Position numbers and translations under genes: made by a program | Notes under the pieces: model-generated | What the model saw: only the letters and a program-made list of their open reading frames with translations | Databases searched by the model: none | What the model was told of the DNA's origin: nothing | Shown here: one piece after another, positions 39,068-48,910 of the stretch | Layout: each line of letters begins with the position of its first letter | Position numbering within the stretch: the stretch's first letter is position 1 | Source: Opitutaceae bacterium | Lineage (GTDB): Bacteria; Verrucomicrobiota; Verrucomicrobiia; Opitutales; Opitutaceae | DNA length: 64,000 nt | Direction: 5' to 3' | NCBI GenBank assembly: GCA_002694885.1 | Contig: NZNM01000132.1 | Coordinates: 1 to 64,000, forward strand

Positions 39068-39982
39068 ATGGGAGTTTACTCGAAGGTCCCTGAGTGCTTA
39101 CTCGTAGTCGTCGCCCTCCTTGCGGGCGGCTGCTCGATCAAGAACGTGGCCATGAATCAGCTGGGCGACGCTCTGTCTGGAGGTGGAACGGTTTTTTCTT
39201 CCGATGAGGACCCTGAGCTCGTTAGAGACGCATTGCCGTTTAGCCTGAAATTGATGGAGAGCGTTCTTGCAGAGACTCCCAGGCACGAAGAGCTACTGGG
39301 CGCTTTGGCTAGCGGATTCGCGCAATACGGGTACGGATTTGTTCAGCTGGATGCCGATGAGATAGAGGACGAGGACTATGACCGAGCTCTCGAACTAAGA
39401 GCTCGCGCTAAAAATCTCTATCTCCGAGCCAAGAGTTACGGAATGCGGTCTCTTGAAGTCGCTTATCCAGGATTTGAAACTGATTTGAGAACAAATAAAG
39501 CCGCGGCCCTCGATCGACTCGGAAAAGAGGACGTGGAAACTGCCTATTGGACTGCCCTCGCTTGGTCGGCAGCGATTGTTTTATCGCTAGATGATCCAAA
39601 AATTCTTGGAGAATTGGCCTTCGCCGAAGCCATAATGGAGCGATTGTTGGAACTCGACCCGGATTGGGAATATGGAACGCTGCACGGTTTTTTCATTACC
39701 TACGAAATGAGTCGGCTAGGGGGAGAAGGCGATCCCATAGAGAAAGCGACAAATCACTTTCAACGCGCCAAAGAGCTATCTGGTGGAAATATGGCGTCCT
39801 TTTACGTGGCTATGGCTGAATCTGTTGCCATTGAGAAAGGCGATAAAGAGTTGTTCGTCTCATTATTGAATCAAGCGCTGGCTATCGATATTGATATCCG
39901 TCCGGATTGGCGTCTTTCCAATCTGATTCATCAACGAAGGGCGAAGTGGCTGCTCACTCGACTGGATTGGTATTTCTTTTAA
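39068..39982 (+). CDS. TRAP transporter TatT-component (lipoprotein)
   Basis: lipobox LAGGC; TPR-like alpha-helical protein upstream of DctP; HGFFITYEMSRLGGEGDPIEKATNHFQRAKELSGG. Confidence 0.8.
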   Translation: MGVYSKVPECLLVVVALLAGGCSIKNVAMNQLGDALSGGGTVFSSDEDPELVRDALPFSLKLMESVLAETPRHEELLGALASGFAQYGYGFVQLDADEIEDEDYDRALELRARAKNLYLRAKSYGMRSLEVAYPGFETDLRTNKAAALDRLGKEDVETAYWTALAWSAAIVLSLDDPKILGELAFAEAIMERLLELDPDWEYGTLHGFFITYEMSRLGGEGDPIEKATNHFQRAKELSGGNMASFYVAMAESVAIEKGDKELFVSLLNQALAIDIDIRPDWRLSNLIHQRRAKWLLTRLDWYFF

Positions 39983-40042
39983 GATTCGATCCTGGGAAAC
40001 TGCGTTTGCCGCATTATTGTTTGAAACGTTTCCGGATATCCG

Positions 40043-41098
40043 GTGTTTTCTATTATAGCTGATTCCCAAACTCGTATGATTATGCGTTCTCAGAGAGATA
40101 TATTCCTAACGACCGTTCTCCTTGGGGTTATCCTTCTTGGCTCCCTCACGAGCATGGCAGCTCCGCTTAGGCTGGCGACCTTGGCCCCGAAAGACACATC
40201 CTTCGACAAGACCTTGCGAAAGATGGGCCAAACGTGGAGGCAGGAAACGAACGGGAAAACCAGCCTGATAGTTTACGCAGGAGGAAGCCAGGGAAGCGAA
40301 TCGGAATTGATCAAGAAGATGCGAATCAACCGTCTGCACGCCGCGTTGCTTACCGGTATCGGCCTGTCGGATATCGATGATGGGGTTGCTGTATTTCAAA
40401 AAGTGCCCTTGTTGTACCGGAATTTCGAAGAACTCGAATATGTCATGGGCAAGTTGTCGCCTGTGCTAGAAAAACGGATACTCGATCAAGGATTTGTCGT
40501 GTTGACCTGGATCGATAGTGGATGGGTGCGGATCTTCAGCAAGAATCCACTGTTGACTCCAGATGACATGAGGCAGTCGAAACTATTTACCTGGTCGGGT
40601 GACCCTCAGCAAACGGATCTACTCAAGAAGATGGGATTCCGGCCCATCCCTATCGAGAGCACTGAAATCGTTTCCAGCCTGACCACAGGATTGGTGGATA
40701 CAGTACCCATGCCTCCCTTCTACGCTCTAGCCAGCCAAACGTATAGCTCGGCCCCCTACATGCTGGATTTCAATTATGCTCCAATAATTGGGGCAATCGT
40801 CATTTCGAAACGAATGTGGGAGCGATTTAGCGAAGAAGAAAGGGCGGCGATGAAAGCGGCGGCCGAAGAAGCAGGCAGGGAAATGACTGTGTCGGGGCGA
40901 AAGGAAAGCGAAGAGTCGATCAGCGTGATGGCCGATAGTTTTGGACTTAAGTCGAATCAGTTGAACGACAATTTGCGAGAGCAATGGCAGTCAGTTTCCA
41001 CAGAAGCCTATGGTCATATTCGCGACAATACAGTACCAGGAGAGATTTGGGATCAAGCTATAGAGTATCTCCAAGAGTATCGAGCGGGCGCTAACTGA
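40043..41098 (+). CDS. dctP: TRAP transporter substrate-binding protein DctP
   Basis: 351 aa; LRLATLAPKDTSFDKTLRKMGQTWRQET, ALLTGIGLSDID. Confidence 0.88.
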   Translation: MFSIIADSQTRMIMRSQRDIFLTTVLLGVILLGSLTSMAAPLRLATLAPKDTSFDKTLRKMGQTWRQETNGKTSLIVYAGGSQGSESELIKKMRINRLHAALLTGIGLSDIDDGVAVFQKVPLLYRNFEELEYVMGKLSPVLEKRILDQGFVVLTWIDSGWVRIFSKNPLLTPDDMRQSKLFTWSGDPQQTDLLKKMGFRPIPIESTEIVSSLTTGLVDTVPMPPFYALASQTYSSAPYMLDFNYAPIIGAIVISKRMWERFSEEERAAMKAAAEEAGREMTVSGRKESEESISVMADSFGLKSNQLNDNLREQWQSVSTEAYGHIRDNTVPGEIWDQAIEYLQEYRAGAN

Positions 41099-41154
41099 CG
41101 GTTCGGATTCTCAAATCCCCTTGCCTTTCCGATCCTACGAGGTAGCAATTCCCC

Positions 41155-43077
41155 GTGGAAAATGAAGATCTTTCCAGTGGCCAAAATCTAGAGGAGAGCT
41201 CGAAGATTGAGCCGATGAGCGGACGAGCAAGTTTGGCTTGGGCTCGAGTAGAAGACTGGGCCATTTCTATTTCACTCGGGTTGATGATGGCTCTGCCCTT
41301 GCTCGAAATCGCGCTGCGACGGTTCAACACCGGCATTTCTGGCTCCGCGGAGCTTTTGCAGCATCTCGTTCTTTTTGTGGCAATGCTCGGAGGAGCGATA
41401 GCCGCGCGCGAGAATCGGCTGCTTTCACTCTCGACGTTCACCGCTTTTCTAGAGGGGTCCTGGGCGGCGATCGCGCGAAGTTTCAGCGCCTCCTTCGCTT
41501 TGTTCGTTACGGCTGTAATTGGGATAGGCTGTTTCAAATTTATCAATACGGATGGGATCGGAGATGAGGCTATTTTTTGGGGAATCCCTGGCTGGGCGGT
41601 TATGGCTATCATGCCAATCGGCTTTGCATTGCTCGCGATCCGTATTGTCTGGTTTAGCTCTCCAAGCTGGAAGTCACGTTGGATTCCCCTGGTCGCCAGC
41701 GCTGCCCTAGTAGTTTTCGCTATTTACCCCTTCGAATATGTAGAGAAATTCGTATGGCCTTTGTTAATACTATTGATACTAGCAACAGTCGCTGGAGCCC
41801 CTCTATACGTGGCTATTGGAGGAACTGCCCTCATAATGAACTGGGGTTGGAGTGGATACTTTCCTGAAGAACGGGTTAGCATAACTATTGAAACTCAGGC
41901 CCAGACCCTCTATGGGTTCATTAGTAACCCGTTACTCGTGACCCTGCCTCTTTTTACTTTGGCCGGTTATTTCCTGGCCCAAGGGAATTCCTCAAAGAGG
42001 CTGATCCGGTTGATACAGTCGATTTTTGGTGGCGTGCGCGGCGGGGCTGTAATTGTTACCGTCCTAGTCTGCGCTTTTTTTACGACATTCACGGGAGCTT
42101 CGGGTGTTACGATTCTTGCTCTAGGCGGTTTGCTCATGCCAGTGCTACAATCCGCTGGATACAATGAACGCTCTAGCATTGGCATGCTCACAGGAGCGGG
42201 ATCTTTGGGAGTTCTGTTTCCGCCGTGTCTTCCATTGATCCTCTATGCTGTCGTTGCCACGAATACGAAGCTGGTCAGCCTGTCTCTAAAGGATGTGTTC
42301 TTAGGGGGAGCCATTCCGGGCGCGTTGCTAGTGGTTGTGACGATCATTTGGGGGATTTGGAAACAGCCGCAGACCAGTGTCGACCAGACCCCAATTGATT
42401 GGACGGAAGTAAGAAAGGCTTTCATTGGGGCATTAGGGGAGCTTTTCTTGCCTATCGTGGCTTTGTTCGCTCTATTCAGCGGGCTTGCTACTCCGATCGA
42501 AGCCGCGTCGGTATCCGCTTTTTACGCGTTTATCGTCTATTTCGTCGATGCCAAACGAGTTCGAGGCGTGAGCGTTAGAGCTGAACTTCCGACTATGATG
42601 GCCGAGTGCGGATTGCTCGTTGGAGGCGTTTTGCTCATTCTGGGTGTGGCAATGGGGCTGACCGATTATCTGATTTTCGCGATGATTCCCGATCGCATGG
42701 TCGAGTGGGCTCAAGCGACAATCGAATCGAAATACCTTTTTCTTTTGGCCTTAAACGGAGCGCTGATCCTCGTCGGTTGCTTGATGGATATCTTTTCCGC
42801 GATAATCGTGATCGTTCCACTGATCGTTCCGTTGGGCATGGTGTTTGGGATCGATCCAGTTCATTTGGGGATCATATTTCTAGCAAATCTGCAATTGGGC
42901 TATTTAACGCCACCGATTGGTATGAACCTGTTTCTGGCTTCCTATCGATTTGGAAAGCCCATGTCGGTTGTTATTAAAGCTTCGTTACCTTTGTTGCTGG
43001 TATTTGTCATCGGAGTTATTTTGATAACCTATATCCCCTTTCTGACCACTTGGCTTCCTGGCTTGCTGCAGAAGTAG
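41155..43077 (+). CDS. dctM: TRAP transporter fused small/large permease (DctQ-DctM)
   Basis: 640 aa; ~160 aa DctQ-like N-terminus followed by DctM domain (FTGASGVTILALGGLLMPVL, LTPPIGMNLFLASYRFG). Confidence 0.88.
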   Translation: MENEDLSSGQNLEESSKIEPMSGRASLAWARVEDWAISISLGLMMALPLLEIALRRFNTGISGSAELLQHLVLFVAMLGGAIAARENRLLSLSTFTAFLEGSWAAIARSFSASFALFVTAVIGIGCFKFINTDGIGDEAIFWGIPGWAVMAIMPIGFALLAIRIVWFSSPSWKSRWIPLVASAALVVFAIYPFEYVEKFVWPLLILLILATVAGAPLYVAIGGTALIMNWGWSGYFPEERVSITIETQAQTLYGFISNPLLVTLPLFTLAGYFLAQGNSSKRLIRLIQSIFGGVRGGAVIVTVLVCAFFTTFTGASGVTILALGGLLMPVLQSAGYNERSSIGMLTGAGSLGVLFPPCLPLILYAVVATNTKLVSLSLKDVFLGGAIPGALLVVVTIIWGIWKQPQTSVDQTPIDWTEVRKAFIGALGELFLPIVALFALFSGLATPIEAASVSAFYAFIVYFVDAKRVRGVSVRAELPTMMAECGLLVGGVLLILGVAMGLTDYLIFAMIPDRMVEWAQATIESKYLFLLALNGALILVGCLMDIFSAIIVIVPLIVPLGMVFGIDPVHLGIIFLANLQLGYLTPPIGMNLFLASYRFGKPMSVVIKASLPLLLVFVIGVILITYIPFLTTWLPGLLQK

Positions 43078-43083
43078 CGGACA

Positions 43084-43794
43084 ATGAATATCGTTTTATT
43101 CGAAGCGGATGAGGTCGGAGGACCTTTGGCCCGTCAAGATCCGCGAGCGGAGCATATTCTAAGTGTCCTGCGTCGCGAAATAGGGGATACGCTTGATGTA
43201 GGTGTGATAAATGGGCCTAGGGGAAAAGCTAGAGTCGAGAGAGTCGAAGAAGACCATCTATTTCTTGAGTTCGAGCTTAACGAAGAAGACCCCCCTTTGT
43301 ATCCTATCGAGCTTGTAGTGGGATTATCCCGCCCGCAGACGAACCGAAGAATCCTTCGCGAGGCAAGCAGTTTGGGCGTACGACGCCTATCATTCGTTAG
43401 GACCGATCGAAGCGAACCATCGTATGCGGATTCTAGACTCTGGAGTTCGGGAGAATGGAAACGGCATGTGATAGATGGAGCGGCCCAGGGCTTTTCAACG
43501 AGAATCCCTGAAGTCGATTTTGGAAAATCGCTTAAAGATTCAGTAGAGCATTTTGAAACGGTCAGCGAGCGAATCGCTCTTGATAATTATGTATCTAAAC
43601 ACCACTTAATGGATACGGTAATCAAAAAGCCGAATATAATTTTGACTGTGGGCTCAGAGAGAGGATGGTCTAGAGATGAGCGCGATTTCCTAAGAATCGA
43701 AGGGTTTGCATTTGCCCATCTCGGTCCCCGTCCGCTTAGAACGGAAGCTGCCGTTGTGGCGGGGTTGTCAATGCTTGCTCGAACCTTTTTATAG
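43084..43794 (+). CDS. rsmE: 16S rRNA (uracil1498-N3)-methyltransferase
   Basis: 236 aa; AEHILSVLRREIGDTLDVGVINGPRGKARV, LTVGSERGWSRDERDFL, LGPRPLRTEAAVV. Confidence 0.9.
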   Translation: MNIVLFEADEVGGPLARQDPRAEHILSVLRREIGDTLDVGVINGPRGKARVERVEEDHLFLEFELNEEDPPLYPIELVVGLSRPQTNRRILREASSLGVRRLSFVRTDRSEPSYADSRLWSSGEWKRHVIDGAAQGFSTRIPEVDFGKSLKDSVEHFETVSERIALDNYVSKHHLMDTVIKKPNIILTVGSERGWSRDERDFLRIEGFAFAHLGPRPLRTEAAVVAGLSMLARTFL

Positions 43795-43836
43795 GTAGTG
43801 GTATAAATCCTTTGCTGTTGCGGGTTGAATGTTCAC

Positions 43837-44394
43837 TCATTTTCGCTCGTAGAATAAGGCGGTGGGCTGATCGACGCCTTTCCCAATCCTCTTTGACTGA
43901 ACCCACCCATGGGGAGCGTATTCGAAATTGCCTGGCGCTTCTAGAATAAACAAGCCTCCTACCTCCAGATTTACGTCCGCGACACGAAAGAGATCCGATT
44001 CGATCGAATTGAGAAACTCATAAGGCGGATCAGCGAAAATGAGATCGAAGCGTTTGCTTGAAAACGAAATGGCTTTTGTCGCGTCCTTTGGAAGAATGGG
44101 GGCGCTAAATCGATCAGCGCCCATGCTTTTCGCGACGATCGCGATATTTTTTCGGATCATTTCGCATGCTTTGCGATTCTTTTCAACGAATGTGGCAGAG
44201 GCCGATCCACGACTAAGCGCCTCTAGTCCGTAGGAACCTGTGCCAGCGAACAAGTCGCAAACATCTGTACCTTCAATGCGTTTTCCGAGACTGGAGAAGA
44301 CTCCTTGGCGTAATCGATCGGTTGCAGGCCTATGGACAGATGATTTGGATACGCTTAAAGCTACTCCGCGCGCCTTTCCACCAGAAATTCGCAT
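43837..44394 (-). CDS. rsmD: 16S rRNA (guanine966-N2)-methyltransferase
   Basis: 185 aa; MRISGGKARGV, RPATDRLRQGVFSSL, DLFAGTGSYGLEALSRGSA, LIFADPPYEF. Confidence 0.92.
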   Translation of the reverse strand: MRISGGKARGVALSVSKSSVHRPATDRLRQGVFSSLGKRIEGTDVCDLFAGTGSYGLEALSRGSASATFVEKNRKACEMIRKNIAIVAKSMGADRFSAPILPKDATKAISFSSKRFDLIFADPPYEFLNSIESDLFRVADVNLEVGGLFILEAPGNFEYAPHGWVQSKRIGKGVDQPTALFYERK

Positions 44395-44410
44395 GACAGT
44401 TAGCCGCTAT

Positions 44411-45133
44411 TTATCGAGATTCTAGACATTCGCTGACAATATTGGCTCGTTGGGCGTTTTCTACCAGCTGATTATTTAGTCGGTTGCTGAAATAGGAATG
44501 GGCGATCATGGCAGGAATCCCAATACAAAGTCCTGTAGCGGTAGTTATAAGAGCCTCGCCGATATTCCCTGCTAGTAGCTCCGGGCGACCCATGCCGCCA
44601 GCCGACATTGTCTGGAAGGCGCCAATCATTCCGCTGACCGTGCCCAGAAGTCCGATCATTGGAGAAACGGTAGCGATGACGTTGATGTAGTGTATCCATT
44701 GGCTTACTGCGTGCTCTTCGAGTTCGAATTGTTCGTGGACAGTTTCATCCAGTTTGTCGCGATCAATCGATGTCGCCTCGAGATCGAGTTTGTCGAAGGC
44801 TAGGGACAAGGCTCGACCAAGCAAAGCAGACTCTTGTTTGGCTGCTGAAAATGCTTCGGCGAGCTTGCCATTTTTGCAAAGACTTGCGATCCGCTCACCG
44901 AATAGTTCATTTCCGAATCGCGATGGTTTGGTCTCTCTAGAACAATGGATGATCAGATAGATCAGCGCGAGTGAACAAATTCCGAGAGGGACCATGGCCC
45001 AGCCGCCTTGCTCGATCATATTCCACAATGAGGAAGAATTCGTGTTGATTTGAACACCGTCTTGACTGAATGCTTGATAGGTTCCGACCGTGAAGACAGC
45101 GATAGATGTAGCGATTCGGATGGATATATTCAT
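44411..45133 (-). CDS. MotA/TolQ/ExbB proton channel family protein
   Basis: MNISIRIATSIAVFTVG...; SPMIGLLGTVSGMIGAFQTMSAGGMGRPELLAGNIGEALITTATGLCIGIPAMIAH. Confidence 0.92.
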   Translation of the reverse strand: MNISIRIATSIAVFTVGTYQAFSQDGVQINTNSSSLWNMIEQGGWAMVPLGICSLALIYLIIHCSRETKPSRFGNELFGERIASLCKNGKLAEAFSAAKQESALLGRALSLAFDKLDLEATSIDRDKLDETVHEQFELEEHAVSQWIHYINVIATVSPMIGLLGTVSGMIGAFQTMSAGGMGRPELLAGNIGEALITTATGLCIGIPAMIAHSYFSNRLNNQLVENAQRANIVSECLESR

Positions 45134-45149
45134 GATTTGGATTCCGGGT

Positions 45150-46061
45150 TTAGGGTTTGCCGACAAGCTTAAATACGGTGTCGACACTCCGTTGGTTTGG
45201 CGAAGCCTCTTTTTCAGATTCTAGGTCGTCTTCGAGTCGCGATTCAGCATTGGCGATTAGCTTTGACCAGCGTGAGTTTGCGGGCGGCGATAGTCTTTGA
45301 TTTGGTAATTCTGACTTGAGCTGCTGCGCTAGCTCCGGGTCTCCGATGTTAATCGCTGATATGATAGCTATTGCGTAAGCGTCTTCCAAATACGCCGGTC
45401 TGGATGGTGGCGAGAAAACGATTGGGTTTAGAGCTGTCCATAGCGCTGTTTCGTAATCCTCAGCTATCAAGGCCGCGTTGGCCAACGATACCCATGGTAG
45501 GGCCGTCTTTTTAGAGGAATGGCCCGATTCAATCCATCGTTGACTATAGTAGGCTGCCTCGCTGGCTCGATCCAATTTCCAAGCAGCCTGGATTTGGATC
45601 TCCTCTGTCCGTAGCTTTGCATTGCCTGAAGGCAGTTTCTGCAACCAGAGTTTCGAACGTTCCAGAGCGTCTTCTTCTCTCCTGGACAAGATGTAGGATT
45701 CTAGAAGCTTGGTAAAAACGGTTTCATCTTCAGGCCCTAGCAACTCCAGGTAAGGCATTCGTTTTAGCGCCAGTTCTTCTAGCATAGCAGCCGATTGCCG
45801 AGGGTGACGACTTGAAAAGCGATCGATCGCGTCTTGCCTTTGAAGTGAATCGGAAAAGTCGATACGCTCAATGTTATCCTTTCGATAGCGCAGCTCGGCC
45901 TGGTTGCTCGAGTTTTGGACAATGATCGAAAGATAGCCGCCCACAATACCTGCCAATTCGCCATGCACGATTTTTCCACTCGCAAGCACGATCCTATCAG
46001 ATTGGGCGAGAGCTGGGTCGACCATGGTAATGATCATCAGAAATGCAAAGATTCGGGTCAT
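45150..46061 (-). CDS. Hypothetical exported protein
   Basis: 303 aa; signal peptide, SDRIVLASGKIVHGELAGIVGGYLSIIVQN; overlaps upstream TPR gene by 4 bp. Confidence 0.6.
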   Translation of the reverse strand: MTRIFAFLMIITMVDPALAQSDRIVLASGKIVHGELAGIVGGYLSIIVQNSSNQAELRYRKDNIERIDFSDSLQRQDAIDRFSSRHPRQSAAMLEELALKRMPYLELLGPEDETVFTKLLESYILSRREEDALERSKLWLQKLPSGNAKLRTEEIQIQAAWKLDRASEAAYYSQRWIESGHSSKKTALPWVSLANAALIAEDYETALWTALNPIVFSPPSRPAYLEDAYAIAIISAINIGDPELAQQLKSELPNQRLSPPANSRWSKLIANAESRLEDDLESEKEASPNQRSVDTVFKLVGKP

Positions 46062-48871
46062 AATGACTGTTCGGCGCTGAGTTTAGTTAGTAGCTTTTTG
46101 GCTTGTTCGAAGAAAATGGTATGCCGGTACTCTGATCGCCCGAGAAATTCCTCTAGCACCTCTTTCGCTTTTCCGGGCTCCTCTATCTCGGCCAGATGTT
46201 GAGCGCTCCTAAAGTAGCCTGCGGCAGCAGCGTCAGTGGCTCCCGGGTACAAGGTGAAAACGCGCTGGCAATAGGCAATCGCTTGTTCGGGCCTGTTATG
46301 GCGGGTTTTGAGTTCCGCGAGCGCGAGCAAGCAGTCAGCCTTTTGCTCGCTGGTGGCCCAGCGTAGGGAAAGAGCGTTTTCGAGAATTTCTTGAGCCCGC
46401 TCGTACTCCTGAACCTCTATCCTGAGTTGGGCTTCGAAGATCATGCTATCGACGTGGATAGGAAGTCCAACAGCGTTAGAACCCATGCGGTTCAACCAAC
46501 CAAGAGCTAAACTGTACTGTTTGGCTTCGGCTTCCTTTATCGCGAATCCAAAGTAGGCAAACGGCGTGTAAAAACTATCAGGATACAACGCAACTAGCCG
46601 CTGGAGCATAGTCTGCCCGATATTAAAATCGAGCCTAGCCATTTCTAGCCCTACATGAGCGAGGCACTCAGGGGGGAGTCGCTCAATAGGTATCTCGTTT
46701 GCCAAGGCTAGAAGGGTTTCTCGGTACTGGAAAACTCGGTCGGCATTCTTCAGCTCCAGCGCATGAAAGAGCCAGTATCGGGCAGCGAGCCTAAACTGGT
46801 TGTTGGCTAGCGCTGCATCCTTTAGTGAGATTGCTTGGATCTCTTTTGTTGAGGCGATGACATCAATCGCTTGAAGCAAGTTCTCGGCTTCTGGGCTATC
46901 GCCGTTAGTAGAGATTGTCTCGCGAAGCAAATCAACGGCTTGCTCAGTATCTCCTAGCTTAAAACGGAAATCGACAGCTAGTAGTTGAATCTCAGTGCTC
47001 TTGTAGGCGTCTTTGGTAAACTCGAGTTGAGCTTCCAGAACGTCGATAGCTTCATCAAAGCGATCCAGATCCCAACTCATTTGAGCAGATTGCATGGCAG
47101 CTAGATGACCGATCACGCCAATATCTCCTGGTATAGATTGGTACTGCTTAAGAGCCGCTTCAATTTGATTGTCCGCGGCAAGCGCATCGCCTAGAAGAAG
47201 AGTGGCTTCGTACTGCCTTGGATGGCCTAGGTAGTTTGTCAAAAAACCTGATAACGAGTTTGCGCAACTAGAGTAATCGAAACTTGTATACAAACAACAG
47301 GCATAACGATAGTGCGCTTCTCCACGAATCTCCCCGTTTTGAGAATCGGACTTCAGCTTCTCGAAAATCGGTAGAGACTTTTCTAGGTTGCTTTGCAGGA
47401 AGAAGCCAATTCCCTTCCAAAGGCTGGCTCTTTCCGCTAAGTCTTGGCTAGTAGCGAGCTTTTCAACTTGCTCGAAATCAAGGTGAGCGCTCTCGTAGTC
47501 CGGTACACGTAGATAGCATTGCCCTCGTTGATAAATGGATACTGTTTTTAACGATTGGTCGGAGGCGTCGGTGATTAGTTCTGTTAGGGCGTTAATGGCT
47601 TCCTCATAGCGTCCTGCATCGATCAAGGTATGGGCAATGAGCGAAAGGGCATCGTCCACGGATTCAGATGCGGGATAGGTGTCGAGATAGTTGCGAGCGA
47701 TGGCGATGGCATCCTCGTATTGTCCCAGTTCTTTGGCAGCTAATATCCAGTTAAAGTGGGCGGCTTCCGCGACCTCTAAACTCACTGATTGGCTTAGCCG
47801 TTCGAAAATCAGCCAGGCTTCATAAGTTCGCTTTGCTAGAAGGGCGGATTTGCCGCGACGAAGTTGCAATGGGTCTGTATAATCTTCCGAATCCTCTAAA
47901 GCAGCCAACTGGGCAGTCGCTGCTCCGATTAACTGTTCATAGAAGTCGGTCCACATGATTCCACCCATCCCGACATTAGCCCTTCGGGCCTTAAATGTAT
48001 GAGTTAATTCGTTGAGTTTCTGTTTCTGCTTCTCGACAAGCGTAGTTTTGGAAGGAGCGAGGCGATAGGCTCTTCTCGCTTCCTCAACGAGCCCGTTTGA
48101 TAAAAAGAGGTCTCCAGCCTCGATTGATAAAAAGGCGAGCAAGGCCATTTCGGGCATAGTATCTGATTCCCAAGGACGGTTCAGAAGCGTTTCAGCGGCT
48201 TGATGAAACTTCATTTGATCCAATTGCGTTTGCAAAAGTCGAATCCGAGCGTGTATCCGAATTCTTATGGCAGTAGAGGCATTTTCGGAAACCTGAGAGA
48301 GGATTGCCGCCGCCAAATCGAAGGCGTTTTGCTTTTCGTGGATATCGGCTTCATGAACCAGGCCGATGCTTTGCTGCGAGACCGAATGAGTTGCTGCCCT
48401 AAATTGAGCGAAAGCGTCCAAGGCTTCGGCGAATTTCCCCTGGTTCTTCAACGCTAGGGCTAGTGTGTATCTAACGAATATCTCCTGGCCATCGCCAGAA
48501 CCATCTTCGCTAACATACTGTTGAAGAGAATCAATCGCCTGATCGAATAGGCCGGCTTTGAGGGCGGCGTAACCCGCAAGTGGAGCGATTTTGGGGCCGA
48601 GGCGGTTGGCCTCCCATTCGGGCTCCTCAGAATATAGGGATTCGAGCTTCTGGAACGCTCTAGCCGCTTGAACGTAGTCGCCATCGGCGAAAGCATTCGC
48701 TCCTCGATTTACAAGGTCCGACATGGTTTCGAACTCAACCACTTGGGACGGAGCCAAGGGGAGGAGCGCAAGAATGGAGAATACCGCCGCATTCCTAAAG
48801 CGCTGCGTAGCAGCTTTGAGAACGAGGAAAGAAGTATGGCTCAGGGATTCCTTGGTTAGCGGGTAAAGCAA
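46058..48871 (-). CDS. Large tetratricopeptide-repeat protein
   Basis: 937 aa; repeated TPR-like helical pairs (GDYVQAARAFQKLESLY, GQYEDAIAIARNYLDTYPAS, GRYEEAINALTELI). Confidence 0.85.
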   Translation of the reverse strand: MLYPLTKESLSHTSFLVLKAATQRFRNAAVFSILALLPLAPSQVVEFETMSDLVNRGANAFADGDYVQAARAFQKLESLYSEEPEWEANRLGPKIAPLAGYAALKAGLFDQAIDSLQQYVSEDGSGDGQEIFVRYTLALALKNQGKFAEALDAFAQFRAATHSVSQQSIGLVHEADIHEKQNAFDLAAAILSQVSENASTAIRIRIHARIRLLQTQLDQMKFHQAAETLLNRPWESDTMPEMALLAFLSIEAGDLFLSNGLVEEARRAYRLAPSKTTLVEKQKQKLNELTHTFKARRANVGMGGIMWTDFYEQLIGAATAQLAALEDSEDYTDPLQLRRGKSALLAKRTYEAWLIFERLSQSVSLEVAEAAHFNWILAAKELGQYEDAIAIARNYLDTYPASESVDDALSLIAHTLIDAGRYEEAINALTELITDASDQSLKTVSIYQRGQCYLRVPDYESAHLDFEQVEKLATSQDLAERASLWKGIGFFLQSNLEKSLPIFEKLKSDSQNGEIRGEAHYRYACCLYTSFDYSSCANSLSGFLTNYLGHPRQYEATLLLGDALAADNQIEAALKQYQSIPGDIGVIGHLAAMQSAQMSWDLDRFDEAIDVLEAQLEFTKDAYKSTEIQLLAVDFRFKLGDTEQAVDLLRETISTNGDSPEAENLLQAIDVIASTKEIQAISLKDAALANNQFRLAARYWLFHALELKNADRVFQYRETLLALANEIPIERLPPECLAHVGLEMARLDFNIGQTMLQRLVALYPDSFYTPFAYFGFAIKEAEAKQYSLALGWLNRMGSNAVGLPIHVDSMIFEAQLRIEVQEYERAQEILENALSLRWATSEQKADCLLALAELKTRHNRPEQAIAYCQRVFTLYPGATDAAAAGYFRSAQHLAEIEEPGKAKEVLEEFLGRSEYRHTIFFEQAKKLLTKLSAEQSL

Positions 48872-48910
48872 ACTAGTGGGGGTAACAGGGGCTTTTTAAA
48901 GTTGGGATGG

